Shown here one piece after another: positions 43,695 to 52,551 of a DNA stretch of 64,000 nt. Source of the stretch: JAEINY01 sp942490535 (GTDB lineage Bacteria > Bacteroidota > Bacteroidia > Bacteroidales > Marinilabiliaceae); contig CALNXQ010000005.1 in assembly GCA_942490535.1 (NCBI GenBank), positions 1,736,001 to 1,800,000 of the forward strand. Reading direction: 5' to 3'. A model generated the notes under the pieces. That model was not told where the DNA came from. It saw only the letters and a list, made by a program, of their open reading frames with translations, and did not search any database. A program made the position numbers and the translations under genes. Position 1 is the stretch's first letter; each line of letters opens with the position of its first letter.

Positions 43695-45311
43695 ATGAAG
43701 AGAGTTTTACTTTTGTGTTTTTTAGTTTTTTTAGTTTTTAGTTATGGTGTTTCTCAAAATTTAGTTCACAATGGAAATTTTGAATCATGGGATAGTGAAA
43801 ATAAACCAACAGATTGGTCAATAGTTGAAAGTATTAGCCCCGAAACTACAATTAAACATGGTGACTCGCATAGTGCAAAACATGTAGGGGGTACAAAAAA
43901 ATTAGGACAAGTTATTGAAGTTACTCCAGGGCAAACTTACAAACTGCAAATGTGGTATTACGTTGCTGCTGGTGATAAAACAGATGCTAGAATATGGTCT
44001 TATTGGAGAAATACAGGGACGAATTTGGATGATAATACCAATGAGTTAAGAGGTCCTAATAATTTATATTTCAATGCGGATCCTTCTAATCCTTCTTGGC
44101 AGAAGTATGAAGTGGTAGTTTCAGCTCCGGCAACAGCCAATGAATTTTATTTAGAGCTTAGAACTTATAAAAATGCAATAGTTTACTGGGACGATATTAG
44201 TCTTGAGGCATATACAGCAAGCGCATCGAACGTGGTAATACCAGAGTTTTCAGAAGCCGCAGGAACATATAGTGAACCCGTTGACATAACCATTACTTCT
44301 GCTACCCCAGATGCCGCCATCTATTACACCACTGATGGATCTACCCCCACGGATGCATCTACATTATATGAGAGCCCCATTAATGTAAGCACAACCACCA
44401 CTTTAAAAGCCATCGCCTACAAAGCTGGAATGACTGAAAGTGCCGTTGCAACAGCGACTTATTCTTTTCCGGTGGCAGTGACAACAATTGCTGAACTAAG
44501 GAGTCACGTGGCTGATGGAGGGGTGTATCAATTAACAGGCGAAGTGGTTTTAACACATCAGCAAGCTTCGCGTAATCAAAAGTTGATACAGGATGTAACC
44601 GGTGGTATTTTAGTTGATGATCCTACTGGAAAAATAACTTCTAGCTATAATTTGCAGGATGGTATTACCGGATTAATGGGTACACTGACTGCCTATAGAG
44701 GTCTATTGCAATTTATCCCGGTTGCTGATGCTGGTGGAGCATCCTCTAGTAATAATGTGGTGACTCCTGTTGGTGTAACGATTACATCTTTAAAAGCTAA
44801 TTGGGACATGTATGAATCCACGTTAGTTAAGGTTGATGATTTAAAATTTGGAACTGAAGCCGGTGGCGTTTTCAAGGAGAACACTAACTATACATTGGAA
44901 GATGAAGCTGCTAATTCAATCGTTTTAAGAGTGAGCTATGCAAATGCAGATCTATTAGGTACTACAATTCCGGTTAAATCTAGCATTGTTGGATTTGCCA
45001 ATGTCTTTGATGGAACTTTCCAAATTATTCCTCGCAGCTCTACTGATATTGCTGCCGTCTCAACAGCCATCCCGGAAGTGGAGAAGAAGGTGGTGATGAT
45101 TTCGCCTAATCCAATGGGTGACGAATTAAGAGTTTCCTCGGAGCAAGTTATTGAGTCTATTGCTGTGTATAGTTCTGTTGGATTATTGGTCAAAGAAGCG
45201 CGTCTTGGAAATCGATTCATTCCAACCGCTGATTTAGCAAAAGGCATGTACATCATTCAGGTGACCTTTGAAGATGGTTCCGTGATTACTCAAAAAGTGA
45301 TGAAAAAATAA
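43695..45311 (+). CDS. Multidomain secreted T9SS cargo protein (CBM-like, chitobiase C-terminal-like, OB-like domains)
   Basis: 538 residues. Signal peptide 1-20. Residues about 21-175 form a jelly-roll, carbohydrate-binding-like domain (LVHNGNFESWDSENKPTDW ... IVYWDDISLEAY). About 180-260 is a chitobiase/hexosaminidase C-terminal-type fold (YYTTDGSTPTDASTLYESP). About 265-455 is a beta-rich domain resembling the OB-like/DUF5689 modules of Bacteroidetes surface proteins (VYQLTGEVVLTHQQASRNQ; YESTLVKVDDLKF). The last ~75 residues are a type A T9SS sorting domain (ISPNPMGDELRVSS ... GLLVKEARL ... LAKGMYIIQVTF). The domain set matches proteins that accompany extracellular nucleases or glycoside hydrolases, but no catalytic domain is fused. 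Own promoter and terminator. Confidence 0.85.
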   Translation: MKRVLLLCFLVFLVFSYGVSQNLVHNGNFESWDSENKPTDWSIVESISPETTIKHGDSHSAKHVGGTKKLGQVIEVTPGQTYKLQMWYYVAAGDKTDARIWSYWRNTGTNLDDNTNELRGPNNLYFNADPSNPSWQKYEVVVSAPATANEFYLELRTYKNAIVYWDDISLEAYTASASNVVIPEFSEAAGTYSEPVDITITSATPDAAIYYTTDGSTPTDASTLYESPINVSTTTTLKAIAYKAGMTESAVATATYSFPVAVTTIAELRSHVADGGVYQLTGEVVLTHQQASRNQKLIQDVTGGILVDDPTGKITSSYNLQDGITGLMGTLTAYRGLLQFIPVADAGGASSSNNVVTPVGVTITSLKANWDMYESTLVKVDDLKFGTEAGGVFKENTNYTLEDEAANSIVLRVSYANADLLGTTIPVKSSIVGFANVFDGTFQIIPRSSTDIAAVSTAIPEVEKKVVMISPNPMGDELRVSSEQVIESIAVYSSVGLLVKEARLGNRFIPTADLAKGMYIIQVTFEDGSVITQKVMKK

Positions 45312-45332
45312 ATAAATTCCCCAACAATTATA

Positions 45333-45366
45333 AACCTTCCGGATGGCTATTCGGAAGGTTTTTTTA
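45333..45366 (+). terminator. Rho-independent terminator between convergent genes
   Basis: AACCTTCCG / CGGAAGGTT (9 bp, 10-nt loop) then seven T. Serves the 538-residue cargo gene; the next gene runs on the minus strand and ends close by. Confidence 0.88.
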
Positions 45367-45389
45367 TGCTTCTTCGGATCGTTTGAAAC

Positions 45390-47363
45390 CTACTCTTTTA
45401 TCTTAAACTCAATACGCCGGTTAATCTGGTGTGCTTTCTGGCGTTGCTGAGGTCGCAGTTTCTGGATGAATGCCGCGTTGAGTACATCTCCGTTATGCAG
45501 AAAACTGAATTCTTTTGCCTGCAGGCGGTTCACAGTCACCGGTTGGGTGTCACCATAACCTTTCGCCGATAAACGTTCGGTGGGAATGCCTTTGCTGATC
45601 AGGTAGTCCATCACCGCCTGGGCGCGCTGTTGACTTAATACGATGCTTTCGGTTTCATCGCCTTCGCCGGAGGTGTGGGCACCCACTTCAATGACCACTG
45701 CCTGGTTCATTTCCAGGATTTCAGTGAGTCGGTTTAATTCGCTTTGGGCAGTGGCATTCAAATCTGCCTTATCGGCTTCAAAAAAGATGTCTTTCAGTAC
45801 AATGGCATCTTCCATGGGGATCATCTCCATGTTGAATTCGAAAATTTTGTCATCTTCTAAGCCAGTGGTGGACATTTTTTCTTTTTGATTGAAATAGCCC
45901 TTGGCTGCCACCATGAAGACGTAATCGGTGTTTTTAACGAGTTTGGCGCCAAAAGAACCATCTTCACCAATGCGCAGTTTTAAATTGGTGCCATCTGTTC
46001 CAATCAGGCGCAGATACGCATCGGTAATGGGGCTGTTGTCTTTTTGACTGCGCACTTCACCGCGCACTTCAAAATTCAGCTTGGGCAGCAGAAAGGAATA
46101 GATGTTATCCACGCCTTTGGAGCTCCCGCGCGAGGAGCTGAACAGGCCTTCTTCCTCAAGTCCTTTATAAACAATTCCAAAATCATCGGATTCACTGTTG
46201 ATGGGGCGCCCCAGGTTGATGACCTGCCATTGATCCTCATCATCTTTAACGGCTTTGTAGATGTCTAAACCGCCATAGCCCACATGTGCATTGGACGCAA
46301 AAAACAAGGTGCCGTCCAGCCGTACATACGGAAACATTTCATCGCCTGGGGTATTGATGATATCACCCAGATTCACCGGATCAGTCCAACCGCCTTCGCC
46401 GCCTTTTTCGGCTTTCCAGAGGTCCTTCCCGCCCACACCACCAGGCATGTCGCTCACAAAATAGAGCGTGTTGCCATCATTGGAAATGGCGGGGTGCGCT
46501 ACCAATAAACTATCTCCTTTTACTTGAATCACCTCCGGTTCGCTCCATTTGCCACCTGTACGCGACATCTTTAGCAGCTCGGCGCCAAGGGGTTTCTCAT
46601 TGTCGTATTTGCACCGCGTGAAATACATGTCTTTACCATCGGATGACAGGGTGCCGGCACCTTCATCAAATTCCGTATTGATGGTTTCTCCCAGCGATTC
46701 AGCCTCCGTCCATTTACCTTTGGCATCGATGCGGGCCACGTAGAGGTTACTACCACCCTGGCCGGTGATACGACTGCGGCGGCGTGATTTTTTTTCCGTC
46801 CGCATGGAGGAGAAGTACACCTGGTCGTAATCGTTACCTGCATAGCCGGGTGAATAGTCGCTGAAACGGGTATTGCTGAGGCCTTTTACTTTTTCTACCT
46901 GGTAGCGGGTGGTGCTGTCACTCATGGCCAGTTTGCAGGAAGCGATGCCATTGTTGGCCCGGCGGTCAAATCCTTTTTTCTCCAGGTAACTCTCGTAGCC
47001 TTCCAGGGCCTCTTCATATTTGCCGGATGCCAGATACATGTCGGCCATGTACAGTTCAGCTATCTGCTCTTCATATTTATAGCGGACACTTTTGGAATAG
47101 TACGAGGCGGCTTTTCGGGGCATGTTCGTGATTCGGTAACACTCGCCCATGTAAAAGGAAAGTTCGCCTTTGGTGTATCTGTTTTTCTCGCGTGAATAGG
47201 CGCGTTTGAATTGTGAGGCGGCCCGGTTGTATTCACCGAGGTCATAGGCTTTATTGGCATTGCTGACGCTTTTGCCAAGGAAACAGCTGTTGAGTAAAGG
47301 TAATAACAGCGCAAGGGAGATGAAGACGGGTATGTAACGTTTCGTTTTTTTCAAAATGGGCAT
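45390..47363 (-). CDS. PorE-like OmpA-family lipoprotein (TPR, beta-propeller, OmpA domains)
   Basis: 657 residues. Lipoprotein signal with lipobox LNSC (Cys27). In order: TPR repeats (about 35-150, ANKAYDLGEYNRAASQFKRA), a WD40-like/PD40 beta-propeller (about 165-420, FSSMRTEKKSRRRSR, YFVSDMPGGVGGKDLW, FFASNAHVGYGGLDIY), a carboxypeptidase-regulatory-like domain (about 430-510), and a C-terminal OmpA peptidoglycan-binding domain (about 545-657, VIEVGAHTSGEGDETE, LSQQRAQAVMDYLISKG). This is exactly the PorE layout; in Porphyromonas gingivalis PorE is an outer-membrane-associated T9SS part linking the machine to peptidoglycan. Paralogues with the same layout also occur beside PorP/SprF genes, so PorE identity is likely but not certain. 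Confidence 0.85.
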   Translation of the reverse strand: MPILKKTKRYIPVFISLALLLPLLNSCFLGKSVSNANKAYDLGEYNRAASQFKRAYSREKNRYTKGELSFYMGECYRITNMPRKAASYYSKSVRYKYEEQIAELYMADMYLASGKYEEALEGYESYLEKKGFDRRANNGIASCKLAMSDSTTRYQVEKVKGLSNTRFSDYSPGYAGNDYDQVYFSSMRTEKKSRRRSRITGQGGSNLYVARIDAKGKWTEAESLGETINTEFDEGAGTLSSDGKDMYFTRCKYDNEKPLGAELLKMSRTGGKWSEPEVIQVKGDSLLVAHPAISNDGNTLYFVSDMPGGVGGKDLWKAEKGGEGGWTDPVNLGDIINTPGDEMFPYVRLDGTLFFASNAHVGYGGLDIYKAVKDDEDQWQVINLGRPINSESDDFGIVYKGLEEEGLFSSSRGSSKGVDNIYSFLLPKLNFEVRGEVRSQKDNSPITDAYLRLIGTDGTNLKLRIGEDGSFGAKLVKNTDYVFMVAAKGYFNQKEKMSTTGLEDDKIFEFNMEMIPMEDAIVLKDIFFEADKADLNATAQSELNRLTEILEMNQAVVIEVGAHTSGEGDETESIVLSQQRAQAVMDYLISKGIPTERLSAKGYGDTQPVTVNRLQAKEFSFLHNGDVLNAAFIQKLRPQQRQKAHQINRRIEFKIKE

Positions 47364-47513
47364 CAGGCTCTGAGTTTAACGAACCAAAAGTAAACAATTA
47401 TCAGGTGACTCAAAAAAAACGGATTAACTAGATGATTATTGCATCGAAGGGAAGGGAAGTTTCGCAATCCGTCATCAAAAGAAATGAAAGCGGCGTTAAA
47501 TGGTCGTTGACTT

Positions 47514-47744
47514 ACATTGAGCGGCTGTTTTGGCGTATGGAGTCGACCTATGCTTGATGGAAACAGATAGTTTGGTGTGTGCAGGGGGTCTTTTGTTGCA
47601 GGGAGCGATTACTTTCGGATATTTAGTTGTTGTTTTGGTGCACAGAGAAGGCATTTCGGTACATTAAGCAGCTATTTTGATGGCGGGAGCGGGTGTCAAG
47701 AGGCATTAATTGCATTTCAAGGGACATTTAATCCGTGTCGTTAG
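47514..47744. repeat. Weak degenerate repeat with about 42-bp period in a non-coding spacer
   Basis: The 425-bp spacer 47364-47788 has no gene. Similar words lie at 47514, 47619 and 47661: ACATTGAGCGGCTGTTTTGG, ATATTTAGTTGTTGTTTTGG and ACATTAAGCAGCTATTTTGA. A weaker TTTTG copy falls near 47577, so the last three are 42 bp apart and the first 63 bp earlier. GGGAGCG-like words follow in two copies. Degenerate; less certain than the array at 32 kb. Confidence 0.4.
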
Positions 47745-47753
47745 TTGTGGGAT

Positions 47754-47782
47754 GAAAAAAAAGCCCCGCTGTTGCGGGGCTT
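47754..47782 (-). terminator. Rho-independent terminator of pruA
   Basis: On the minus strand AAGCCCCGC / GCGGGGCTT (9 bp, 4-nt loop) then a run of T. Starts 6 nt after the pruA stop codon. Confidence 0.9.
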
Positions 47783-47788
47783 GATAAA

Positions 47789-49417
47789 CTATTCGGCTAA
47801 GAATGGATATTTGTAATTGTGAGGTGGTACAAACGTCTCCTTGATGGTACGTGGGCTCACCCAACGCATCAGGTTGATGGCTGAACCAGCCTTGTCATTG
47901 GTACCCGAACCGCGTGATCCGCCAAATGGCTGCTGACCTACCACTGCTCCTGTAGGCTTGTCGTTGATGTAGAAATTACCAGCGGTATTCACCAGACGCT
48001 TGGTCATTTTCTCAATCACATAACGATCCTGAGAGAAAATAGCACCGGTTAAGGCATAGATGGATGTTTTATCCAGAATGTCCATAGTCTCTTCGAACTT
48101 GCTGTCTTCGTACACATAAAGTGTCAAAATCGGTCCGAACAATTCTTCTTCCATGGTTTGATACATGGGGTTGAAAGCTTGGATAATGGTTGGTTCAATG
48201 AAATAACCCACCGATTTATCGTAGTTACCACCCATGATTACTTCTGCTTCGTTGCTGGCTTTGGCGGCATCAATGGCACCGGCCAATTTGTCGAAGGAAG
48301 CCTCGTCAATCACGGCATTGATGAAATTGGAGAAATCTTCCGGTGGTCCCATTTTCAGTTCTTTCAATTCAGCTGCTACATGCGCGCGAATCTCCTCCCA
48401 ACGGCTGGCTGGAATGTAAGCGCGGGAAGCGGCTGAACATTTCTGCCCCTGGTATTCGAAGGCGCCACGGGTGATGGCTGTCCCCACTGCCTTGGCATCA
48501 CATGTTTTGTGAGCGATGATGTAATCTTTACCACCGGTTTCGCCAACGATGCGCGGATAGGTTTTGTATATGTGGATGTTGTCACCAATGGCTTTCCAGG
48601 TTGAGTTAAACACTCCTGTTGATCCGGTAAAGTGGAAACCGGCAAACTCAGGATGTCCAAACACTACTTTGGCCGCATCCGGTCCGGAAGCATACACCAG
48701 GTTAATGACACCATCAGGCACCCCGGCTTCCTTAAATAACTTCATCAGGAAGTAAGCGGAATAAATGGCTGTTTTAGACGGTTTCCAAACGGCTACGTTA
48801 CCCATTAGGGCAGGCGCCGTCTGCAGGTTACCCGCAATAGACGTAAAGTTAAAAGGTGTCAGGGCGAAGATGAAGCCTTCTAATGGACGGTATTCCACGC
48901 GATCCCAGATACCGGCTGCTGAAGCGGGTTGTCCGGCATAAATTTCCGTCATGTACTGCACATTGAAGCGGAAAAAATCGGCCAATTCACAGGCTGAATC
49001 AATCTCGGCCTGGAAGGCATTTTTGGATTGACCTAACATGGTGGCAGCATTCAAAATCTGGCGGTAAGGGCCGGCTAACAGGTCAGCGGCTTTTAAGAAA
49101 ATGGACGCACGGTGTTCCCAGCTCAATTCAGCCCATTTTTTGCGGGCTTTTAAAGCCGCATCAATGGCACGGTGCACGTGGGTTTCATCACCTTGGTGGT
49201 AATACCCTAAAGTGTGCTTGATTTCGTGCGGTGGGTGAATGCGTTTTTTATTTCCGGTTCTGATTTCTTCACCACCAATAATCATTGGGATGTCGATTTC
49301 CTGTGAACGGAATTCTTCCAGTTGCTTCTTTAAGTCTGCACGTTCGGCAGTGCCTGGGGCATACGTTAAGATGGGTTCGTTTTTTGCCGGCGGCACATTA
49401 AAAATTCCTTTTGGCAT
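47789..49417 (-). CDS. pruA: L-glutamate gamma-semialdehyde dehydrogenase
   Basis: 542 residues of the aldehyde dehydrogenase superfamily, class 1-pyrroline-5-carboxylate dehydrogenase. Oxidises glutamate gamma-semialdehyde (in equilibrium with pyrroline-5-carboxylate) to glutamate with NAD+, the second step of proline breakdown. NAD-binding motif FTGSTG (263-268), general base E293 in VGETGGKDY, nucleophile C327 in YQGQKCSAAS. The length matches the stand-alone PruA of eukaryotes and Bacteroidetes, not the fused bacterial PutA. No proline dehydrogenase gene is in the window, so it must lie elsewhere. Cytoplasmic, single-gene unit with its own terminator. Confidence 0.95.
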   Translation of the reverse strand: MPKGIFNVPPAKNEPILTYAPGTAERADLKKQLEEFRSQEIDIPMIIGGEEIRTGNKKRIHPPHEIKHTLGYYHQGDETHVHRAIDAALKARKKWAELSWEHRASIFLKAADLLAGPYRQILNAATMLGQSKNAFQAEIDSACELADFFRFNVQYMTEIYAGQPASAAGIWDRVEYRPLEGFIFALTPFNFTSIAGNLQTAPALMGNVAVWKPSKTAIYSAYFLMKLFKEAGVPDGVINLVYASGPDAAKVVFGHPEFAGFHFTGSTGVFNSTWKAIGDNIHIYKTYPRIVGETGGKDYIIAHKTCDAKAVGTAITRGAFEYQGQKCSAASRAYIPASRWEEIRAHVAAELKELKMGPPEDFSNFINAVIDEASFDKLAGAIDAAKASNEAEVIMGGNYDKSVGYFIEPTIIQAFNPMYQTMEEELFGPILTLYVYEDSKFEETMDILDKTSIYALTGAIFSQDRYVIEKMTKRLVNTAGNFYINDKPTGAVVGQQPFGGSRGSGTNDKAGSAINLMRWVSPRTIKETFVPPHNYKYPFLAE

Positions 49418-49708
49418 AGTTTATCTGTTTTGTAAGGTTAATACTCAGTCAAGGAGAAATTAAATGAGGAATGCGATTGTATATTCCCATTTCAATTGAC
49501 AACAAAACAAATCTATGATATTTCAAAAGGGATCGCTATGAAAAATATCAGTGTTTTGAAGAATGATGCGATAAAACGAAACTCAAGGTTGCCTTCAAAG
49601 TACGAGTATGATTCGCTTTTGGCGGGTTTCAACGGATAAATGTAAATTCAAAAATAAACAGATGAATTATGTCAGGTTATTGTGCTGTTGCACAGGTGTG
49701 TTAAGTTT

Positions 49709-51082
49709 TTAGTGTGCTCCAGGAGCGCTATATTTCAAGGAATTGGATAGGTTTACGCCAATCAAACGCTCGTAATTGTCGCTCACGCCCTTGTAATAGA
49801 CATAGATGAGGTAGTCGTTTTCAGTTTGTCCAAAGTTGCCCTCAAACCGTTCTACTTCGGCCTGGGTTTTGTCATTTTCCAGAAAATGATATTGATAATT
49901 GTAAAAACCTTGTTTTAATAACAGGGTTAGTTCATAAGCCTTGGATTCGTAGTTGTAATTCATTTTGTTGTGCTTGTTCAACTGCCAGTCGTTTAAACCG
50001 CCCGTCACATACATGTCCCCATCAATGAACGGAGCATCCACCGGAAGAGTGAAATGGGTGTACACATAATCGGCTTCAAGGTGGGGATCGCGCTCTTCCC
50101 GCACATCGATCACATATTTGCCATTGAAATCTTCGTGGTAAAAATAGGGTTTGGAGCCTTGGGGCCTGTCGGCGAACAGGGTAAAGTGATAAAACGGATC
50201 GTGGAAACTGATTTTCTCCACGTGCTCCGGTGCAAATCGCGTGCTGCGTAAGTCGAGCCAACGGTATTCGTTGCCGCCATCAAACAAATTTTCGCGGCTA
50301 TATTCATAGGCTAACTCTTCATTGCGTATGAACAAGGGTTTCAAATTATCAATCTGATTATCCCAACGACCATTTTGTTGAACAATGACTTTGACTTCCT
50401 CATGGGCATTGTCAATTTTGAAATTGGGGTGCTGAATGATGAAACTAACTTGTTGCATGGTTTGACGCAGAGAGGAGCTAGCAGTGTATTTGATGCGCGG
50501 AAGGATGCTAACCTGTGATTCCGATACCCAAAAGGGACGGGTCAGGACCGGGTGATCCTGATTGCCCAGTTCAAATACCTGGATGATATAATTGCCCGAT
50601 AATTTAAGCTGAATATCGGCATTGGGAAAGTCCAGTGCGTAATGCACGTAGGGTTGCATGGTGTTGAAGGAGTATTGGTAATCGTCAATGGCGTTGGGCA
50701 TAAATCCCGTTACGTACTCCGTTGTCATTAAATCGGAAATCTCCCAATTGGAGTTGCAATGTGCAATGGTGTATTGATAGTTTTTTGAGTCAAAGGCAAA
50801 ATCATCGAAGCTCAGAGAGAGCTGCTCTGTGCCTCTGAGTTGAATAATGGGATGGGATAAATCCCATCCTTTTTTATATAATTGAACGGTGTGGATGTGA
50901 CTGGCGGTATGAACGGGATTATTTGCCATCGCACTTTGTGCACAAAAAGCAAGAATAATCCATACCTTCAGACGATATATTAGTGAATTATTTCTTTGAA
51001 TCACTGAAACATTTCTTTTATTGAGCTGTTTCCAATGCGTATTAAATTGTAAATAGCACATATTCACGGAGATTTTGAGCAT
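49709..51082 (-). CDS. T9SS plug protein (DUF5103 family)
   Basis: 457 residues. Matches the family formerly DUF5103, now named for the Plug subunit seen in the SprA translocon structure, which closes the periplasmic mouth of the SprA pore. Visible family features: the opening HTVQLYKKGWDLSHPIIQLRG region with LSFDDF, YTIAHCNSNW, MQPYVHYALDFPN, a middle domain with YRWLDLRS, and the close EGNFGQTENDYLIYVYYKG ... LIGVNLSNS. A hydrophobic stretch near residues 38-53 (LKVWIILAFCAQSAMA) is the signal peptide; the true start may be an internal ATG or GTG, because the first ~25 residues precede it oddly. Divergent from nqrA, 71 bp away. Confidence 0.9.
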   Translation of the reverse strand: MLKISVNMCYLQFNTHWKQLNKRNVSVIQRNNSLIYRLKVWIILAFCAQSAMANNPVHTASHIHTVQLYKKGWDLSHPIIQLRGTEQLSLSFDDFAFDSKNYQYTIAHCNSNWEISDLMTTEYVTGFMPNAIDDYQYSFNTMQPYVHYALDFPNADIQLKLSGNYIIQVFELGNQDHPVLTRPFWVSESQVSILPRIKYTASSSLRQTMQQVSFIIQHPNFKIDNAHEEVKVIVQQNGRWDNQIDNLKPLFIRNEELAYEYSRENLFDGGNEYRWLDLRSTRFAPEHVEKISFHDPFYHFTLFADRPQGSKPYFYHEDFNGKYVIDVREERDPHLEADYVYTHFTLPVDAPFIDGDMYVTGGLNDWQLNKHNKMNYNYESKAYELTLLLKQGFYNYQYHFLENDKTQAEVERFEGNFGQTENDYLIYVYYKGVSDNYERLIGVNLSNSLKYSAPGAH

Positions 51083-51086
51083 GGAA

Positions 51087-51122
51087 TTTGGTATGGAAAA
51101 GTTATAAATTTATCTATTTTTG
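51087..51122 (+). promoter_or_regulatory. Candidate promoter of the nqr operon
   Basis: TATTTTTG (51115-51122) is a full -7 match, 31 nt before nqrA. A TTTG (51087-51090) lies 24 bp upstream, at the long edge of the usual 17-23 bp spacing. Confidence 0.5.
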
Positions 51123-51153
51123 CACGTAAATATAAAAAAACCGTTTTTCAAAC

Positions 51154-52500
51154 ATGTCAGAGGTAATAAAAATTAAAAGAGGTCTTGATATTCGGCTTGC
51201 AGGAAAAGCTGAAAAAGTATTTGGACAGGCCGCATTACCCGAACATTTTGCTATCAAACCCACCGATTTTCATGGGGTGGTGCCAAAAATGGTGGTAAAA
51301 GTAGGGGACAAGGTGAAAGCTGGTACGGTTTTATTTTATGACAAATATCGTCCTGAAGTAAAATTTGTGTCGCCGGTAAGTGGTGAGTTGGTTGCGGTGA
51401 ACCGTGGCGAACGTCGTCGAATTCTCGAGGTTGTAGTGAAGGCTGATGGTCTGGAGGACGCCGAACAATTTGGTGCCGGTAAGCCCGCTGATCTCTCCCG
51501 GGAAGAAGTGATCGAGAAGTTGTTGAATGCCGGTGCCTGGCCGTTTATTCGTCAGCGTCCGTATGATGTGATTGCCAATCCGAAAGAAACTCCTAAAGCG
51601 GTGTATATTTCCGGATTTGATTCATCACCCTTGGCGCCTGATTATGACTTTGTGCTTTCCGGACAGGAAAAGTATTTCCAGGCCGGGATTGATGCATTAA
51701 AAAAATTGTGTGATAATGTGAATATTGGCATTAATCATGAGTCGGCATCAAAAGTCTACAACGCTATTAAAGGTGCTGCTCTACATCGTTTTCAGGGACC
51801 ACACCCGGCTGGTAATGTAGGTGTTCAGATTCACCATACCATGCCAATCAACAAAGGAGAAACGGTTTGGGTGACACAACCTCAAGAGGTGATTGCCATC
51901 GGTAAATTGTTTGAAAAGGGTGTCTATGATGCTAACCGGATTGTGGTGTTGGCCGGATCCGAAGTGAAGAAAGCAGGTTATTTCCGCACCAAAATGGGAG
52001 CCAACATCTCTTCATTGGTGAAAGGCAATGTGAATGCCGGAAATTTACGCTATGTAAGTGGTAATGTATTGACTGGGACAGAGCTGGAAGATGATGGCTA
52101 CCTGGGGTTCTATCATTCACAGGTATCAGTGATTCCGGAAGGTGATTATTTTGAGTTTATGGGATGGGCTTTGCCTGGATTTGGAAAATACAGTGTTTCC
52201 AGATCGTTCTTTAGCTGGATGTGCAGCAAAAAAGAGTACCGCTTAGACTCGAATAAACATGGTGGCGAGCGCGCGTTTGTAGTATCTGGTCAGTATGAGA
52301 AAGTATTGCCAATGGACATCTTACCTGAATTTTTGTTCAAAGCCATTTTGGTGGAAGACATCGATAAGATGGAGCAACTAGGTATTTACGAACTGGCTGA
52401 AGAGGACATTGCATTGTGTGAATTCGTTTGTACATCAAAGTTAAATCTGCAATCCATTCTTCGTAACGGAATCGATTTAATGATAAAAGAGTTGAGCTAA
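51154..52500 (+). CDS. nqrA: Na+-translocating NADH:quinone reductase subunit A
   Basis: 448 residues, the first of six nqr genes. NqrA is the peripheral cytoplasmic subunit that helps form the quinone-binding site; NADH oxidation by the complex pumps Na+ out. Typical family signs: the opening VIKIKRGLDIRLAGKAE, the biotin-like segment KVGDKVKAGTVLFYDK, and CSKKEYRLDSNKHGGERAFV near the C-terminus. No membrane helix. Start chosen at the first ATG after the promoter; spacing to nqrB is 51 bp. Confidence 0.97.
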   Translation: MSEVIKIKRGLDIRLAGKAEKVFGQAALPEHFAIKPTDFHGVVPKMVVKVGDKVKAGTVLFYDKYRPEVKFVSPVSGELVAVNRGERRRILEVVVKADGLEDAEQFGAGKPADLSREEVIEKLLNAGAWPFIRQRPYDVIANPKETPKAVYISGFDSSPLAPDYDFVLSGQEKYFQAGIDALKKLCDNVNIGINHESASKVYNAIKGAALHRFQGPHPAGNVGVQIHHTMPINKGETVWVTQPQEVIAIGKLFEKGVYDANRIVVLAGSEVKKAGYFRTKMGANISSLVKGNVNAGNLRYVSGNVLTGTELEDDGYLGFYHSQVSVIPEGDYFEFMGWALPGFGKYSVSRSFFSWMCSKKEYRLDSNKHGGERAFVVSGQYEKVLPMDILPEFLFKAILVEDIDKMEQLGIYELAEEDIALCEFVCTSKLNLQSILRNGIDLMIKELS

Positions 52501-52551
52501 TCTCTTGTCGATTAAATGAATTGAAATAATAAAATTTTAAACGATATAACA

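Noticed and set aside
49538..49639. 33-codon frame in the pruA/plug spacer (49418-49708)
   Set aside because: No promoter or conserved feature; the spacer appears otherwise empty, and such short frames are expected by chance.
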